Assembly: GCF_000967425.1 (NCBI RefSeq)
Contig: NZ_FO082820.1
Location: 2,666,001 to 2,730,000, forward strand
Reading direction: 5' to 3'
From: Pseudorhizobium banfieldiae
Lineage (GTDB): Bacteria > Pseudomonadota > Alphaproteobacteria > Rhizobiales > Rhizobiaceae
Length of the DNA: 64,000 bases
Position 1 is the stretch's first letter, and every line of letters starts with the position of its first letter. This document shows, in pieces, positions 36,524 to 45,038 of the stretch. Position numbers and translations under genes: made by a program. The notes under the pieces are model-generated. The model was not told where the DNA came from. It ran no database searches and worked only from the letters and a program-made list of their open reading frames with translations.

Positions 36524-37509
36524 TGCCGACCGTCGCACCGCTTGATCTCGAAGGCCACGTCGTCGCCACGCATTTCCTCGGCGAGGTTCCGCTCTTCGCC
36601 TCTGCTGCCGGCACCATCCACCGTCTCGATGGCGGCGAGAAGGTGACAGAAGCGCATGAGGGCCTGCTCACCTGCATCCGCGACCCCTACAGCGCCACCC
36701 TCCTTACCGGCGGCGAGGACGGCAAGGTCCTGCGCATCGCCCATGAGGGCAGCGTGACGCAGCTGGCAGAAGCGCCGCGCAAGTGGATCAACGTGGTCGC
36801 CGGCGGCCCGCAGGGGGCCGTCGCCTATGCGCATGGGCGCACGAGCTTCGTGCGCCTTTCGGACGGCACGACGCGCGAATTTTCCGAAGAGCGAACGGTG
36901 GAAGGCGTTGCCTTCGCCCCGAAGGGCCTGCGGATTGCCGTGGCGCGTTACAATGGCGTCACTCTACACTGGGTCGGCACCAATGGCGCACCCGTCGATC
37001 TCGACTGGAAGGGTGCCCACACCGGCGTGACATTCTCCCCCGATGGTCGTTTCCTCGTCACCACCATGCAGGAAAACGCGCTGCACGGCTGGAAGCTTGA
37101 CGGCAAGCCCGGGGACGCGCGCCACATGCGAATGACCGGCTACCCTGCCAAGGTGAAGTCGCTCTCCTGGTCGGTGAAGGGCAAGTGGCTGGCCTCCTCC
37201 GGTGCGCCGGCCGCGATCGTCTGGCCTTTCTCGGCCAAGGACGGCCCGATGGGCAAGGCGCCGCTGGAACTCGGCACGCGCGCCAACATCATGGTCACCC
37301 AGGTCGCCTTCCATCCGGCGGAGGAGGTCCTGGCAATCGGCTTCGTCGACGGCATGATCCTCGGCGTGCGGATCGCCGACGGCAAGGAGGCACTGTTGCG
37401 TCGTCCCGGCAAGGGGGCCATCACCGGCCTGAGCTGGAGCGCGACGGGCAAGCTGCTCGCCTTTTCCTCCGAAGCCGGTGACTGCGGCGTCATCGACATC
37501 TCGGCCTGA
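36523..37509 (+). CDS. WD40-repeat protein coupled to the COG0523 GTPase
   Basis: A 328-residue protein with no signal peptide and with about six or seven weak WD40-type blades (for example GVTFSPDGRFLVTTMQENALHGW and GLSWSATGKLLAFSSEAGDCGV). Such a propeller would be a protein-binding platform in the cytoplasm; bacterial single-propeller WD40 proteins next to metallochaperone genes have no established function that I know. The ATG overlaps the GTPase stop codon, so expression is tightly coupled and a joint role is likely. Confidence 0.78.
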   Translation: MPTVAPLDLEGHVVATHFLGEVPLFASAAGTIHRLDGGEKVTEAHEGLLTCIRDPYSATLLTGGEDGKVLRIAHEGSVTQLAEAPRKWINVVAGGPQGAVAYAHGRTSFVRLSDGTTREFSEERTVEGVAFAPKGLRIAVARYNGVTLHWVGTNGAPVDLDWKGAHTGVTFSPDGRFLVTTMQENALHGWKLDGKPGDARHMRMTGYPAKVKSLSWSVKGKWLASSGAPAAIVWPFSAKDGPMGKAPLELGTRANIMVTQVAFHPAEEVLAIGFVDGMILGVRIADGKEALLRRPGKGAITGLSWSATGKLLAFSSEAGDCGVIDISA

Positions 37510-37513
37510 GCCC

Positions 37514-38191
37514 GTGATCCCCTGGGCCCTGATCGATACCGCGACCGTTCCAGGCGGGGGTGAGCTTCGCCTCAAGCAGCGCGGCACCGAGTTTTCGATC
37601 ATGCTCGGCACCAACGAGTTGATGAACAGCCGGCTATCCGGATCGGAAGAAGCGCTGGCGCGTCTCTCCATCGACAAGATCCGCGATCGCCAACGGCCCG
37701 TGATCCTGATCGGCGGCCTCGGCATGGGCTTCACTCTCCGCGCTGCGCTCGCCGAACTGCCGCAAGAAGCACGCGTCGTTGTCGCGGAACTCGTTCCGGC
37801 GGTGATCCGCTGGGCGAAGACCGAGATGGCCGAGGTGTTCAAGGGGTGCCTGGACGATCCTCGCGTCATGATCGTGGAAGCGGATGTCGGCGAGCTGATC
37901 CGTCGCGAGACGGCTGTCTTTGACGCCATCCTTCTCGATGTCGACAACGGGCCGGAGGCGCTGACGCGAGACGAGAACGACCGCATATACGATGCAGGCG
38001 GTTTGGGAGCGGCCAAATCTGCGCTGAGGCCGGGCGGCGTGCTTTCCGTCTGGTCTTCCGCGCCCGACGCCCGTTTTACCCGAAAACTGCAAGCGGCAGG
38101 CTTCACAGTTGAAGAAGTGCCGACGCGTGCCAGCACCAAGGGACGCGGGGCGAAGCACATGATTTGGCTTGGCGTGAAGCAGGTTCGCTAG
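37514..38191 (+). CDS. Spermidine synthase-like/SAM-dependent methyltransferase-fold protein
   Basis: A 225-residue Rossmann-fold protein. ILIGGLGMGFTLRAAL (about residues 64-79) is the SAM-binding glycine loop, ARVVVAELVPAVIRWAK the acidic second strand, and DAILLDVDNGPEALT the active-site stretch resembling the aminopropyltransferase fold. It lacks the N-terminal spermidine synthase domain, so polyamine synthesis is doubtful; the call is by fold only. The start is GTG 37514, 4 bases after the WD40 stop, with no good ribosome site, which fits translational coupling. It is the last gene of the trio. Confidence 0.72.
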   Translation: MIPWALIDTATVPGGGELRLKQRGTEFSIMLGTNELMNSRLSGSEEALARLSIDKIRDRQRPVILIGGLGMGFTLRAALAELPQEARVVVAELVPAVIRWAKTEMAEVFKGCLDDPRVMIVEADVGELIRRETAVFDAILLDVDNGPEALTRDENDRIYDAGGLGAAKSALRPGGVLSVWSSAPDARFTRKLQAAGFTVEEVPTRASTKGRGAKHMIWLGVKQVR

Positions 38192-38595
38192 AACCTCTGC
38201 ACCTGCCGAACGGCAGCAGGAGGAACCGCGCCGGAGAACTCCGCGACGGGATCAGGGGATGGGCAGGCAATCGGCATTGAGGGTATTGGGGTGTCAGGCG
38301 TGACTGCCTGCCCGATTGCTTCCGGCTTTCCCGAAGATCCGGAGGAGAGGTGTCAGTTCTCTTTCCGGAGCTTCGGGTGGGGACCGGCCTGACGCCAGCC
38401 CGCCACCGTCTGCAACCATCACCGGGCGCCGGGTGCTTCCCGGGGGAGGCAACCGGTTCGCGAACCCGGCCCCTGCCCTATGACTGCTTCAGGATAGGAC
38501 GAGGCAAGGCTGCGGGGATGGACGGGGAAGAATAGCGGGTCGGGTCCCTTGAAACGCCAGCCCAATTTCTCGCTCGCGCAACATCATTGCTCACG
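38192..38595. other. 404-base gene-free spacer with several inverted repeats
   Basis: No convincing gene (a 61-codon frame at 38350-38535 has no ribosome site and no known features). Inverted repeats are visible: CTGCC-GAAC-GGCAG at 38205-38218, CCGGAGGAGAG with CTCTTTCCGG around 38338-38368, and a perfect 12-bp palindrome GGTTCGCGAACC at 38455-38466. Around 38375-38415 the order GGTG, ACC, CCCGCCACCGT resembles the core of a cobalamin riboswitch, but the remaining conserved boxes are absent. It may encode a structured RNA or be the relic of one. Confidence 0.35.
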
Positions 38596-39621
38596 TCAGG
38601 CGGAGCGAACGGCACCGATGATCTCCGCCAGGAGGGCGTGCAGGTCGTCGCGATAGCCTGTGCGGGCGGAGGGTGAATTCTCGTCCGACGTCATCACCAC
38701 CGTGAGCCCGAGCGACGGGACGACATAGAGCATCTGACCGCCATAACCCCAGCCGAACTTGACCTCCTCGCCGCCGATCCTGCGCAGGAACCAGCCATAG
38801 CCGTAGCCATCGCCGGAAAAGCGGGAATTGGTCCGCGGTATCCATGACTGCTCTATCCAGCCCTCGGAGATGATGCGCGTGCCGTCCTCTGCCTTGCCGC
38901 CGTTGCGGTAGACTTCCCCGAAGGCCAGCAAGGAGTGCGCCGTCATCGCCATCTGGTTGCCGCCGAGATAGATCCCCTGCGGATCCTGCTCCCAGGAGCC
39001 GATACGGAAACCTTCCACCGGCTCGAACCATTCGCGCGCCAGCGCCAGCGTCGACTTCTCCCCGACGCGGGTGAGGATGGCCGAGAGGAGATGGGTGGAG
39101 GCGGTGGAGTAAAGCATCTGCCCGCCCGGCTCGCCGTCGAAGGGCTCCGACAGCGCAAAGCGCACCCAGTTGCGGCTCGACACCCAGCGACCGTAGTTGG
39201 GACCCGACATGCGGGCGAGACCCGCCTGCATGGAGAGAAGGTTGCCGATGGTGATCTCGGACATGCGTGGATCCGGCTCGCGCGGCAGCTCGCGTTCGAG
39301 GATCGGCGCGATCTTCTGATCGGCTCCCTGCAGCAGACGCTTGTCGATGGCGATGCCGACCATGGCGGAGATAATCGACTTGGAGGCCGACTTGATGTTC
39401 GTCGATTCGCCAATGGAATGCCCGTTGAAGGCGCGTTCGGCGAGCATTTCTCCTTCCCGGGAAGCCAGCACCACCTTGAGAGGCTCCAGGCCTCTCGCCC
39501 CGTCCAAGACAGCGCCGAGGGATGCGCCGGGCTCCGGCGCCTGCGGAACAGCCTGGGCGAGAGCATGAGGGGCAGTGAGAGCGAGGGGAATGGCAGAAAT
39601 CAGGGTGCGTCTTGTGATCAT
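38596..39621 (-). CDS. Serine hydrolase, beta-lactamase (class C-like) family
   Basis: A 341-residue exported hydrolase. MITRRTLISAIPLALTAPHA looks like a twin-arginine-type signal. The nucleophile motif SxxK is seen as SASK (residues 78-81), with a later tyrosine region YGYGWFLRR. Such proteins are mostly esterases or peptidases; antibiotic resistance should not be inferred. ATG 39621 is chosen over a TTG three codons upstream. It stands alone. Confidence 0.82.
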   Translation of the reverse strand: MITRRTLISAIPLALTAPHALAQAVPQAPEPGASLGAVLDGARGLEPLKVVLASREGEMLAERAFNGHSIGESTNIKSASKSIISAMVGIAIDKRLLQGADQKIAPILERELPREPDPRMSEITIGNLLSMQAGLARMSGPNYGRWVSSRNWVRFALSEPFDGEPGGQMLYSTASTHLLSAILTRVGEKSTLALAREWFEPVEGFRIGSWEQDPQGIYLGGNQMAMTAHSLLAFGEVYRNGGKAEDGTRIISEGWIEQSWIPRTNSRFSGDGYGYGWFLRRIGGEEVKFGWGYGGQMLYVVPSLGLTVVMTSDENSPSARTGYRDDLHALLAEIIGAVRSA

Positions 39622-39715
39622 GAACGCCAATCTAGTGCGACGTGGGTCCTGAACTATGGCCGCCCTGCCGATTCACGCCAAGGTGATGGCGCGTGAAGGC
39701 AGGCAACTGCGGCTG

Positions 39716-40609
39716 CTAGAGCTCGGCCTTTGCAAAGATCTCGCTGATCCAGTCGAGGAACACGCGCACGCGCGGTGAGAGCTGCCGGTTCTGCGGATAG
39801 AGAGCCGAAAGCGGCGTTCGCGCCGGTAGGAAATCTGCCAGCACCTCTACGAGTTCACCCCTCTCGATGAAAGGCCGAAGGCGGTGACGCGGCGCCTGGA
39901 TCAGGCCGAAGCCACGGCAGGCGAGGTCCACGATCGTGTCGGAATTGTTGACCCGTATGCGCGTCGGCAGCGTAACTTCGCGGATCTGCCCGTCAACGGT
40001 AAACTCCAGCGGCAGGACCTGCCCGGTGCGCGAGGAGATGAAGCCGATCGCCTCGTGCCCCTCCAGCGCATCCGGGGTTTCAGGCGTGCCGTGGGCCTCG
40101 ATATAGGCGGGGCTGGCGCAGGTCAGCTCGGTGATCGAGCCGAGCCTCCGGATGATCAATGAACTGTCGGAAATTTCGCCGGCGCGGATGACGCAGTCGA
40201 CGCCCTCTCGGATTAGGTCGACATAGCGATCCGTCTGGCCGATCTGCAGTTCCAGGGCCGGGTAGCGGTCGAGGAACTCGCGAAGGTGCGGGAGCAGGAA
40301 TGTCTGCGTCAGCATCGGGTGGGCGTCCACCCGCAGCACGCCTTGCGGCGTTGCCTTACGAAAAATCGTCTCCGCCTCCGCCATCTCGGCAAGGATCGAC
40401 AGGCAGCGCTGGTAGAAGGCACGGCCGTCGAGCGTGACGGCGACGTGCCGGGTGGTCCGTTCGAGGAGGCGCGCCCCGAGATTCGCCTCCAGCGCCTTGA
40501 TCGCCGCCGTCGCGGTGGAGCGCGCAAGCCCCAGATCGGCGGCGGCCGCGGCGAAGCTGCCGCGTTCCACTACCCGGACGAAGAGCTCCATGCGCGTCAG
40601 GCGATCCAT
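39716..40609 (-). CDS. LysR family transcriptional regulator
   Basis: A 297-residue regulator of the AaeR/DsdC-like branch with the N-terminal helix-turn-helix RMELFVRVVERGSFAAAAADLGLARSTA (about residues 6-33) and an effector-binding domain (LRVDAHPMLTQTFLLPHL). It is divergent from the SDR gene with 99 bases between the starts, which is the classic arrangement for control of the neighbour. The spacer contains AATT-ATCATGTC-AATT (40632-40647), a possible but weak site. Confidence 0.92.
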   Translation of the reverse strand: MDRLTRMELFVRVVERGSFAAAAADLGLARSTATAAIKALEANLGARLLERTTRHVAVTLDGRAFYQRCLSILAEMAEAETIFRKATPQGVLRVDAHPMLTQTFLLPHLREFLDRYPALELQIGQTDRYVDLIREGVDCVIRAGEISDSSLIIRRLGSITELTCASPAYIEAHGTPETPDALEGHEAIGFISSRTGQVLPLEFTVDGQIREVTLPTRIRVNNSDTIVDLACRGFGLIQAPRHRLRPFIERGELVEVLADFLPARTPLSALYPQNRQLSPRVRVFLDWISEIFAKAEL

Positions 40610-40708
40610 TTTCCATTGTTCAGCATGGATGAATTATCATGTCAATTCGCGTTCATTGTTCTTCGGCTGAGGCTTCGTATCCTGGGTAGGAACGAAAGGA
40701 GACATGCC

Positions 40709-41449
40709 ATGACACACACAGAACAACGCGTCGCCATCGTCACCGGGGCCTCGAAGGGCATTGGCCGGGCTGCTGCCATTCGCCTTGCAGCCGACGGCTT
40801 CGCGGTGATCGTCAACTATTCCTCAAGCCCGGCCGCTGCCGACGAGGTGGTCGCGGAGATTGAAGCGGCCGGCGGCAAGGCGCTCGCCGTGCAGGCGGAT
40901 GTCAGCACATCGGCCGGCATCGCGGCGCTGTTCGACGCTGCGGAACAGCATTTCGGCGGCACCGACGTCCTCGTCAACAATGCCGGCGTGATGACGCTCA
41001 TCCCATTGACGGAAATGGATGATGCAACCTTCGAGCGGCACATCGCCGTCAACCTCACCGGTACCTTCTACGGTATCCGCGAGGCAGGCCGCCGGCTGCG
41101 CGACGGGGGCCGGATCATCAACTTCTCCTCCAGCGTCATCGGGGCATACGGCCCGCGCTACGGAGGATACGCGGCAAGCAAGGGCGGTGTCGAAGCCATG
41201 ACTCATGTGGCTTCGAAGGAACTTGGAAGCCGGGGGATTACGGTCAACGCCGTCGCGCCGGGGCCGGTGGAAACCGAGATGTTCATGCACGGCAAATCGG
41301 AAGAACTGGTGCAGAGCATCGTCCGAGGCATTCCGCTCGGACGGCTCGGCCAGCCGGACGACATCGCCCCGGTCGTGTCCTTCCTCGCAAGCCCCGAGGG
41401 CGGATGGGTGAACGGCCAGGTGCTCCGCGCCAATGGCGGCATGCTCTGA
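40709..41449 (+). CDS. Short-chain dehydrogenase/reductase (classical SDR)
   Basis: A 246-residue NAD(P)-dependent oxidoreductase, FabG-like. It has the cofactor motif TGASKGIGRAAA (residues 13-24), NNAGVM, the catalytic Ser in INFSSSV, YAASKGG with catalytic Tyr and Lys, and the C-terminal WVNGQVLRANGGML. The substrate is unknown. AAAGGAGA lies about 6 bases upstream of ATG. The divergent LysR regulator probably controls it together with the following tautomerase gene, 30 bases downstream. Confidence 0.93.
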   Translation: MTHTEQRVAIVTGASKGIGRAAAIRLAADGFAVIVNYSSSPAAADEVVAEIEAAGGKALAVQADVSTSAGIAALFDAAEQHFGGTDVLVNNAGVMTLIPLTEMDDATFERHIAVNLTGTFYGIREAGRRLRDGGRIINFSSSVIGAYGPRYGGYAASKGGVEAMTHVASKELGSRGITVNAVAPGPVETEMFMHGKSEELVQSIVRGIPLGRLGQPDDIAPVVSFLASPEGGWVNGQVLRANGGML

Positions 41450-41479
41450 CGGGACCAGACAGCGAAAAGGAAAGAACCC

Positions 41480-41698
41480 ATGCCATTCGTCAACATCAAG
41501 ACCCCGGAGGGCTCGCTGACGCGGGCCCAGAAGGAGGAGATCGCGCACCGCACGACAGACCTGCTGGTCGGTTACTTCAGCGAAGCGGCACGTCCGCATA
41601 CCATGGTGCTGATCGAGGAGGTCAAGGATGGCGGCTATGGCCGCGCCGATGAGATCTACGTCATCCCCGACGCTTACCGCGCACGTGAGGCGGAATAA
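41480..41698 (+). CDS. 4-oxalocrotonate tautomerase family protein
   Basis: A 72-residue tautomerase subunit. The mature protein would begin with the catalytic proline (MPFVNIKTPEGSLTRAQKEE), and the conserved Arg region ARPHTMVLIEEV follows. These enzymes assemble as hexamers and move protons between keto and enol forms in aromatic degradation, or have unknown roles. It follows the SDR gene in the same direction and is probably in one transcript. Confidence 0.87.
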   Translation: MPFVNIKTPEGSLTRAQKEEIAHRTTDLLVGYFSEAARPHTMVLIEEVKDGGYGRADEIYVIPDAYRAREAE

Positions 41699-41888
41699 GC
41701 GTCCAAAGCTGGTGCCTCCCGGCGGCGTTGCCGCCGGGATCCGGCGATGGCTGTTCCCCGGATTGTTCGGGCATCGCCCGGGCAACCCTTCGTGAAGTTA
41801 GTGAAAATCTGAAACCTCAGGCCCTTTCGAAGGTTGTGGTGCCCTGCACGCTGCGTGAGTGCGCGCACATCAACCGAAGGAGAAGCCT
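41699..41888. other. 190-base spacer upstream of the zinc alcohol dehydrogenase
   Basis: It contains the inverted repeat CCCGGCGGC-GTTG-CCGCCGGGA (41719-41741), a strong hairpin but without a T-run, which could end transcription of the SDR operon or protect the RNA end. The rest presumably holds the promoter of the dehydrogenase gene. Confidence 0.45.
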
Positions 41889-43064
41889 GTGAAAGCTCTC
41901 GTCTGGCACGGAAAAGAGGATATCCGCTGCGACACGGTCTCGGATCCCGAGATCGAGGACGCTCGCGACGCGATCATCAAGGTCACCAGCTGTGCCATAT
42001 GCGGTTCCGACCTTCACCTCTTCCACAATTTCATTCCGGCGATGGAGCCGGGTGACGTCATGGGCCACGAGATGATGGGCGAGGTGGTGGAAGTGGGCTC
42101 CGGCATCAACGGCGCCCTTAAGAAGGGCGACCGGATCGTGGTACCCTTCACCATCCTCTGCGGTGAATGCGACCAGTGCAAGCGGGGCAACTTCTCCGTT
42201 TGCGAGCGCTCCAACCGCAACAAGGACATGGCGGACAAGGTTTTCGGCCACGCAACCGCAGGCCTCTTCGGCTATACGCACCTGACGGGCGGCTATCCAG
42301 GCGGCCAGGCGGAATATCTTCGCGTACCCTTTGCCGACAAGACCCACATCAAGGTGCCCGATAGCCTGACCGACGAACAGGCCCTCTTCCTCGGCGATAT
42401 CTTCCCCACCGGCTGGCAGGCTGCGGTCAATTGCGACATCCAGCCGACCGACACTGTGGCCATCTGGGGCTGCGGCCCTGTCGGACAGATGGCGATCCGC
42501 AGCGCCGTCCTTCTCGGCGCCAAGCAGGTCCTCGCGATAGACTGCATTCCCGAACGGCTATCCATGGCCGAGGCAGGTGGTGCGATCACCATCAACTTCC
42601 AGACAGAAAGCGTGGTGGAGCGTCTGAACGACCTCACCGCGGGCAAGGGCCCGGAAAAGTGCATCGACGCGGTCGGACTTGAATCCCATGTCTCGATGGG
42701 CCAGCCGGATACGCTTCTCGACCGCGCCAAGCAGATGGTGATGCTGGAGAGTGACCGGCCGCATGTGCTGCGCGAGATGATCTACGTCTGCCAGCCCGGC
42801 GGCATCATCTCGATTGCGGGCGTCTATGGCGGGCTTGTCGACAAGATCCCGATGGGGCCGGCGATGAACAAGAGCCTCACCTTCCGCATGGGCCAGACCC
42901 ACGTCAACCGCTGGACCGACGATCTCGTCCGCCGGATCGAGGAAGGCCAGATCGATCCCTCCTTCGTCATCACCCATACGGCGAAGCTCGAGGACGGACC
43001 GGACATGTATAAGGTCTTTCGCAACAAGCAGGACGGCTGCGTCAAGGTCGTGCTGAAGACTTGA
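41889..43064 (+). CDS. Zinc-dependent alcohol dehydrogenase (formaldehyde dehydrogenase-like MDR)
   Basis: A 391-residue medium-chain dehydrogenase. The catalytic zinc ligands are in SCAICGSDLHLFHNF and GHEMMGEVVEVG; the structural zinc motif is CGECDQCKRGNFSVC (about residues 96-110); the NAD fold reads VAIWGCGPVGQMAIRSAVLLGA. The length and the long insert after the structural zinc match the glutathione-independent formaldehyde dehydrogenase subgroup, but the substrate is not proven. The start is GTG 41889 after GAAGGAGAAG. It is followed 16 bases later by a membrane-like protein gene. Confidence 0.9.
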   Translation: MKALVWHGKEDIRCDTVSDPEIEDARDAIIKVTSCAICGSDLHLFHNFIPAMEPGDVMGHEMMGEVVEVGSGINGALKKGDRIVVPFTILCGECDQCKRGNFSVCERSNRNKDMADKVFGHATAGLFGYTHLTGGYPGGQAEYLRVPFADKTHIKVPDSLTDEQALFLGDIFPTGWQAAVNCDIQPTDTVAIWGCGPVGQMAIRSAVLLGAKQVLAIDCIPERLSMAEAGGAITINFQTESVVERLNDLTAGKGPEKCIDAVGLESHVSMGQPDTLLDRAKQMVMLESDRPHVLREMIYVCQPGGIISIAGVYGGLVDKIPMGPAMNKSLTFRMGQTHVNRWTDDLVRRIEEGQIDPSFVITHTAKLEDGPDMYKVFRNKQDGCVKVVLKT

Positions 43065-43080
43065 GGATCGGAGAACAGTG

Positions 43081-43656
43081 ATGAACCATATCGCCAACGC
43101 CGTACAGCGCTCGGACAATCCAAGGGTGATCGAAACGGGCCCGAGCTCCCTCTCCAGCACCGATCGCCTCGCCCGCAATCTCGGCTGGTTCAGCATCGGG
43201 CTCGGCATCGCCGAACTGGTCGCCGCCAGACGCATCAGCCGCGCCATCGGCATGGAAGGATCCGAAAGCCTGATCCGCGCCTTCGGCGCCCGCGAGATCG
43301 CCAGCGGCATGCTGACGCTTTCGGTGGACAAGAAGGCAGGGCTCTATAGCCGGGTCGCAGGTGACGCGGTCGACCTCGCCGTGCTGAGCACCGCAGTCAC
43401 GGACGACAATCCGAAGCGCGGCAATGCGGCGCTCGCACTCGCCATGGTGTCCGGGGTGACGCTGCTCGACGTTGCGGCCGCACTCGCAACTCGGCAACAG
43501 AGCAGGCGCGACGAGAACGACATCCGTGATTACAGCGACCGCAGCGGTTTCCCCAATGGCGTCGAGGCTGCCCGCCGCGATGGGCAACAGGAGGGCGAGG
43601 CGCCGGTCAAGGCGCTTCCCGCGCCGCAGCTGGCGCTGTCAGAGCAGCGCATGTGA
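43081..43656 (+). CDS. Conserved hypothetical protein with hydrophobic segments
   Basis: A 191-residue protein. Two or three hydrophobic stretches (LGWFSIGLGIAELVAARRI, AALALAMVSGVTLLDVAAAL) suggest membrane association; the C-terminal 50 residues are polar and rich in Arg, Gln and Glu. I do not recognise a characterised family. It lies 16 bases after the alcohol dehydrogenase gene and is probably co-transcribed. The start is ATG 43081; a GTG three bases earlier is possible. Confidence 0.6.
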   Translation: MNHIANAVQRSDNPRVIETGPSSLSSTDRLARNLGWFSIGLGIAELVAARRISRAIGMEGSESLIRAFGAREIASGMLTLSVDKKAGLYSRVAGDAVDLAVLSTAVTDDNPKRGNAALALAMVSGVTLLDVAAALATRQQSRRDENDIRDYSDRSGFPNGVEAARRDGQQEGEAPVKALPAPQLALSEQRM

Positions 43657-43784
43657 GACGGTTCAGCCCGCTCCTTTCCCGGGAGCGGCCAGTTCATCGT
43701 TTGAAAGCAGTCGTCGCAACGGCGCCCAACTCGCCCATCCCTTTTAGCCTTCTCCGTCGGTGGACCCTGCGCGTTGGGGCCGAA

Positions 43785-44870
43785 CTAGTGCGGCACCTGT
43801 GATACTGCTATGGGGGCAGGGCTTTGAGGTGGACAACCGGCATTCTTCCGCTGCCCCACTCTCTTGGACAGATCCATGCTTGGCCGCTCAAAAAGCCACC
43901 AGAAGACGGTCGCAAAGCTGACACAGCCCAGGATCGAAAGTCCCCACCAAACCAGATCCCCCAGTGACGAGCGGGGCCCCAGCATGGTCGCGATGCGAAA
44001 AATCCCGCCAGTGACAATATTATGCGTCAGGTAGAGCGAATAGGAGATCAGGCCCAGAAACTGCAGCCATCGCCAGTTCAGCCCGACGCTGATTTGCCCG
44101 TAGATGGATGCCCAGAAAAGGGACAGCGCCGTCGCCGAGCACACGACCCTAAAGGCGTCGTCCGCCCATAGGCCGGATAGAAGCAGCACTGTCGCGTAGA
44201 TCAGAAATAGAGGTACAAGTCTCGGCTGCTGCCATGTCCAGTAGACTGCCACCCCGAGAAGGAAGCCATACCACAGCGGCAAGAAGAGCCCGGACCAGAG
44301 TTCAGGTCCGAGGCCGAGCGGCCAAACAAGGCTGACGGCGCAGGCTGCAACGATTCCGGCTGGTCTGAAGCCGCTCACTCCGATGAGCAGGGCGTAGACG
44401 AGGTAGAACTGGATTTCGAGGCATAGCGTCCAGAAGACGGGGCTGATTGCCGGGTAGTCCAAAAGGTCCTGAACGTAGAAAATGTGTGCGAGGATCTGCG
44501 GAGCAGTGTAAATCGGCATTTCCCGGCCGGCTACCACGTAAGAGGAGAGCACCGCGAAGGCGATAGTGGCCGCGATCGAAACCCAATAGGCCGGATCGAG
44601 CCGAAGCGAACGCTTCAGGGTAAAACGGCCGAGTTCCCGAAGAGTCATCGGTCGGTTGTAAAGCGAATGGGCGATGACGAAGCCGCTCAGTACGAAAAAC
44701 ACGGCGACGCCGAGGCCGGCATGCAGCACCCCCGCCTCAACCCACGCCGGAAACAGCGCCATCAAACGTTCCACATGTCCGGCCGAAACAGCATGATACA
44801 AAACCACGCCCATCGCCGCCGCGCCGCGCAACGCATCGACAACCGTGAACCGCCCTGACAATTCGCGCAT
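43785..44870 (-). CDS. Membrane acyltransferase, acyltransferase 3 (OafA/NodX-like) family
   Basis: A 361-residue integral membrane protein with about ten helices that O-acetylates sugars, lipids or polysaccharides. The N-terminus VDALRGAAAMGVVLYHAV contains the conserved Arg and His of the family; GLGVAVFFVLSGFVIAHSLYN follows. In rhizobia such enzymes modify exopolysaccharide, lipopolysaccharide or Nod factors, but no such genes are adjacent. It stands alone; the base composition is somewhat less GC-rich than in the neighbours. Confidence 0.88.
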   Translation of the reverse strand: MRELSGRFTVVDALRGAAAMGVVLYHAVSAGHVERLMALFPAWVEAGVLHAGLGVAVFFVLSGFVIAHSLYNRPMTLRELGRFTLKRSLRLDPAYWVSIAATIAFAVLSSYVVAGREMPIYTAPQILAHIFYVQDLLDYPAISPVFWTLCLEIQFYLVYALLIGVSGFRPAGIVAACAVSLVWPLGLGPELWSGLFLPLWYGFLLGVAVYWTWQQPRLVPLFLIYATVLLLSGLWADDAFRVVCSATALSLFWASIYGQISVGLNWRWLQFLGLISYSLYLTHNIVTGGIFRIATMLGPRSSLGDLVWWGLSILGCVSFATVFWWLFERPSMDLSKRVGQRKNAGCPPQSPAPIAVSQVPH

Positions 44871-45038
44871 TGCATCCCCCTTGCTGCTCTAGAAAGTAAC
44901 AGCAGCAACAAGGGGTCGGTAGATAAGCGCCCATCCTACAATAAGGCAAACCTGCACAAATTGGCAGCGGCGGCCTACTCCATAAGGTGAACCGCGGACT
45001 GCGTCAGGCAGGCCCGGAGCTTGCACGGGTCTCCGCCG

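Noticed and set aside
38375..38470. A functional cobalamin riboswitch
   Set aside because: Only the GGTG..CCCGCCACCGT core is similar; the GCCACTG, GGGAAGG and final CAGGAGACCTGCC boxes are missing and no plus-strand gene follows. Kept only as a low-confidence observation.
38350..38535. A 61-codon gene in the spacer
   Set aside because: There is no ribosome site, no conserved feature, and it is rich in Arg, Pro and Gly as random high-GC frames are.
38596..39621. An antibiotic resistance beta-lactamase
   Set aside because: Only the general SxxK serine-hydrolase fold is visible; most such proteins in soil bacteria are esterases or peptidases.
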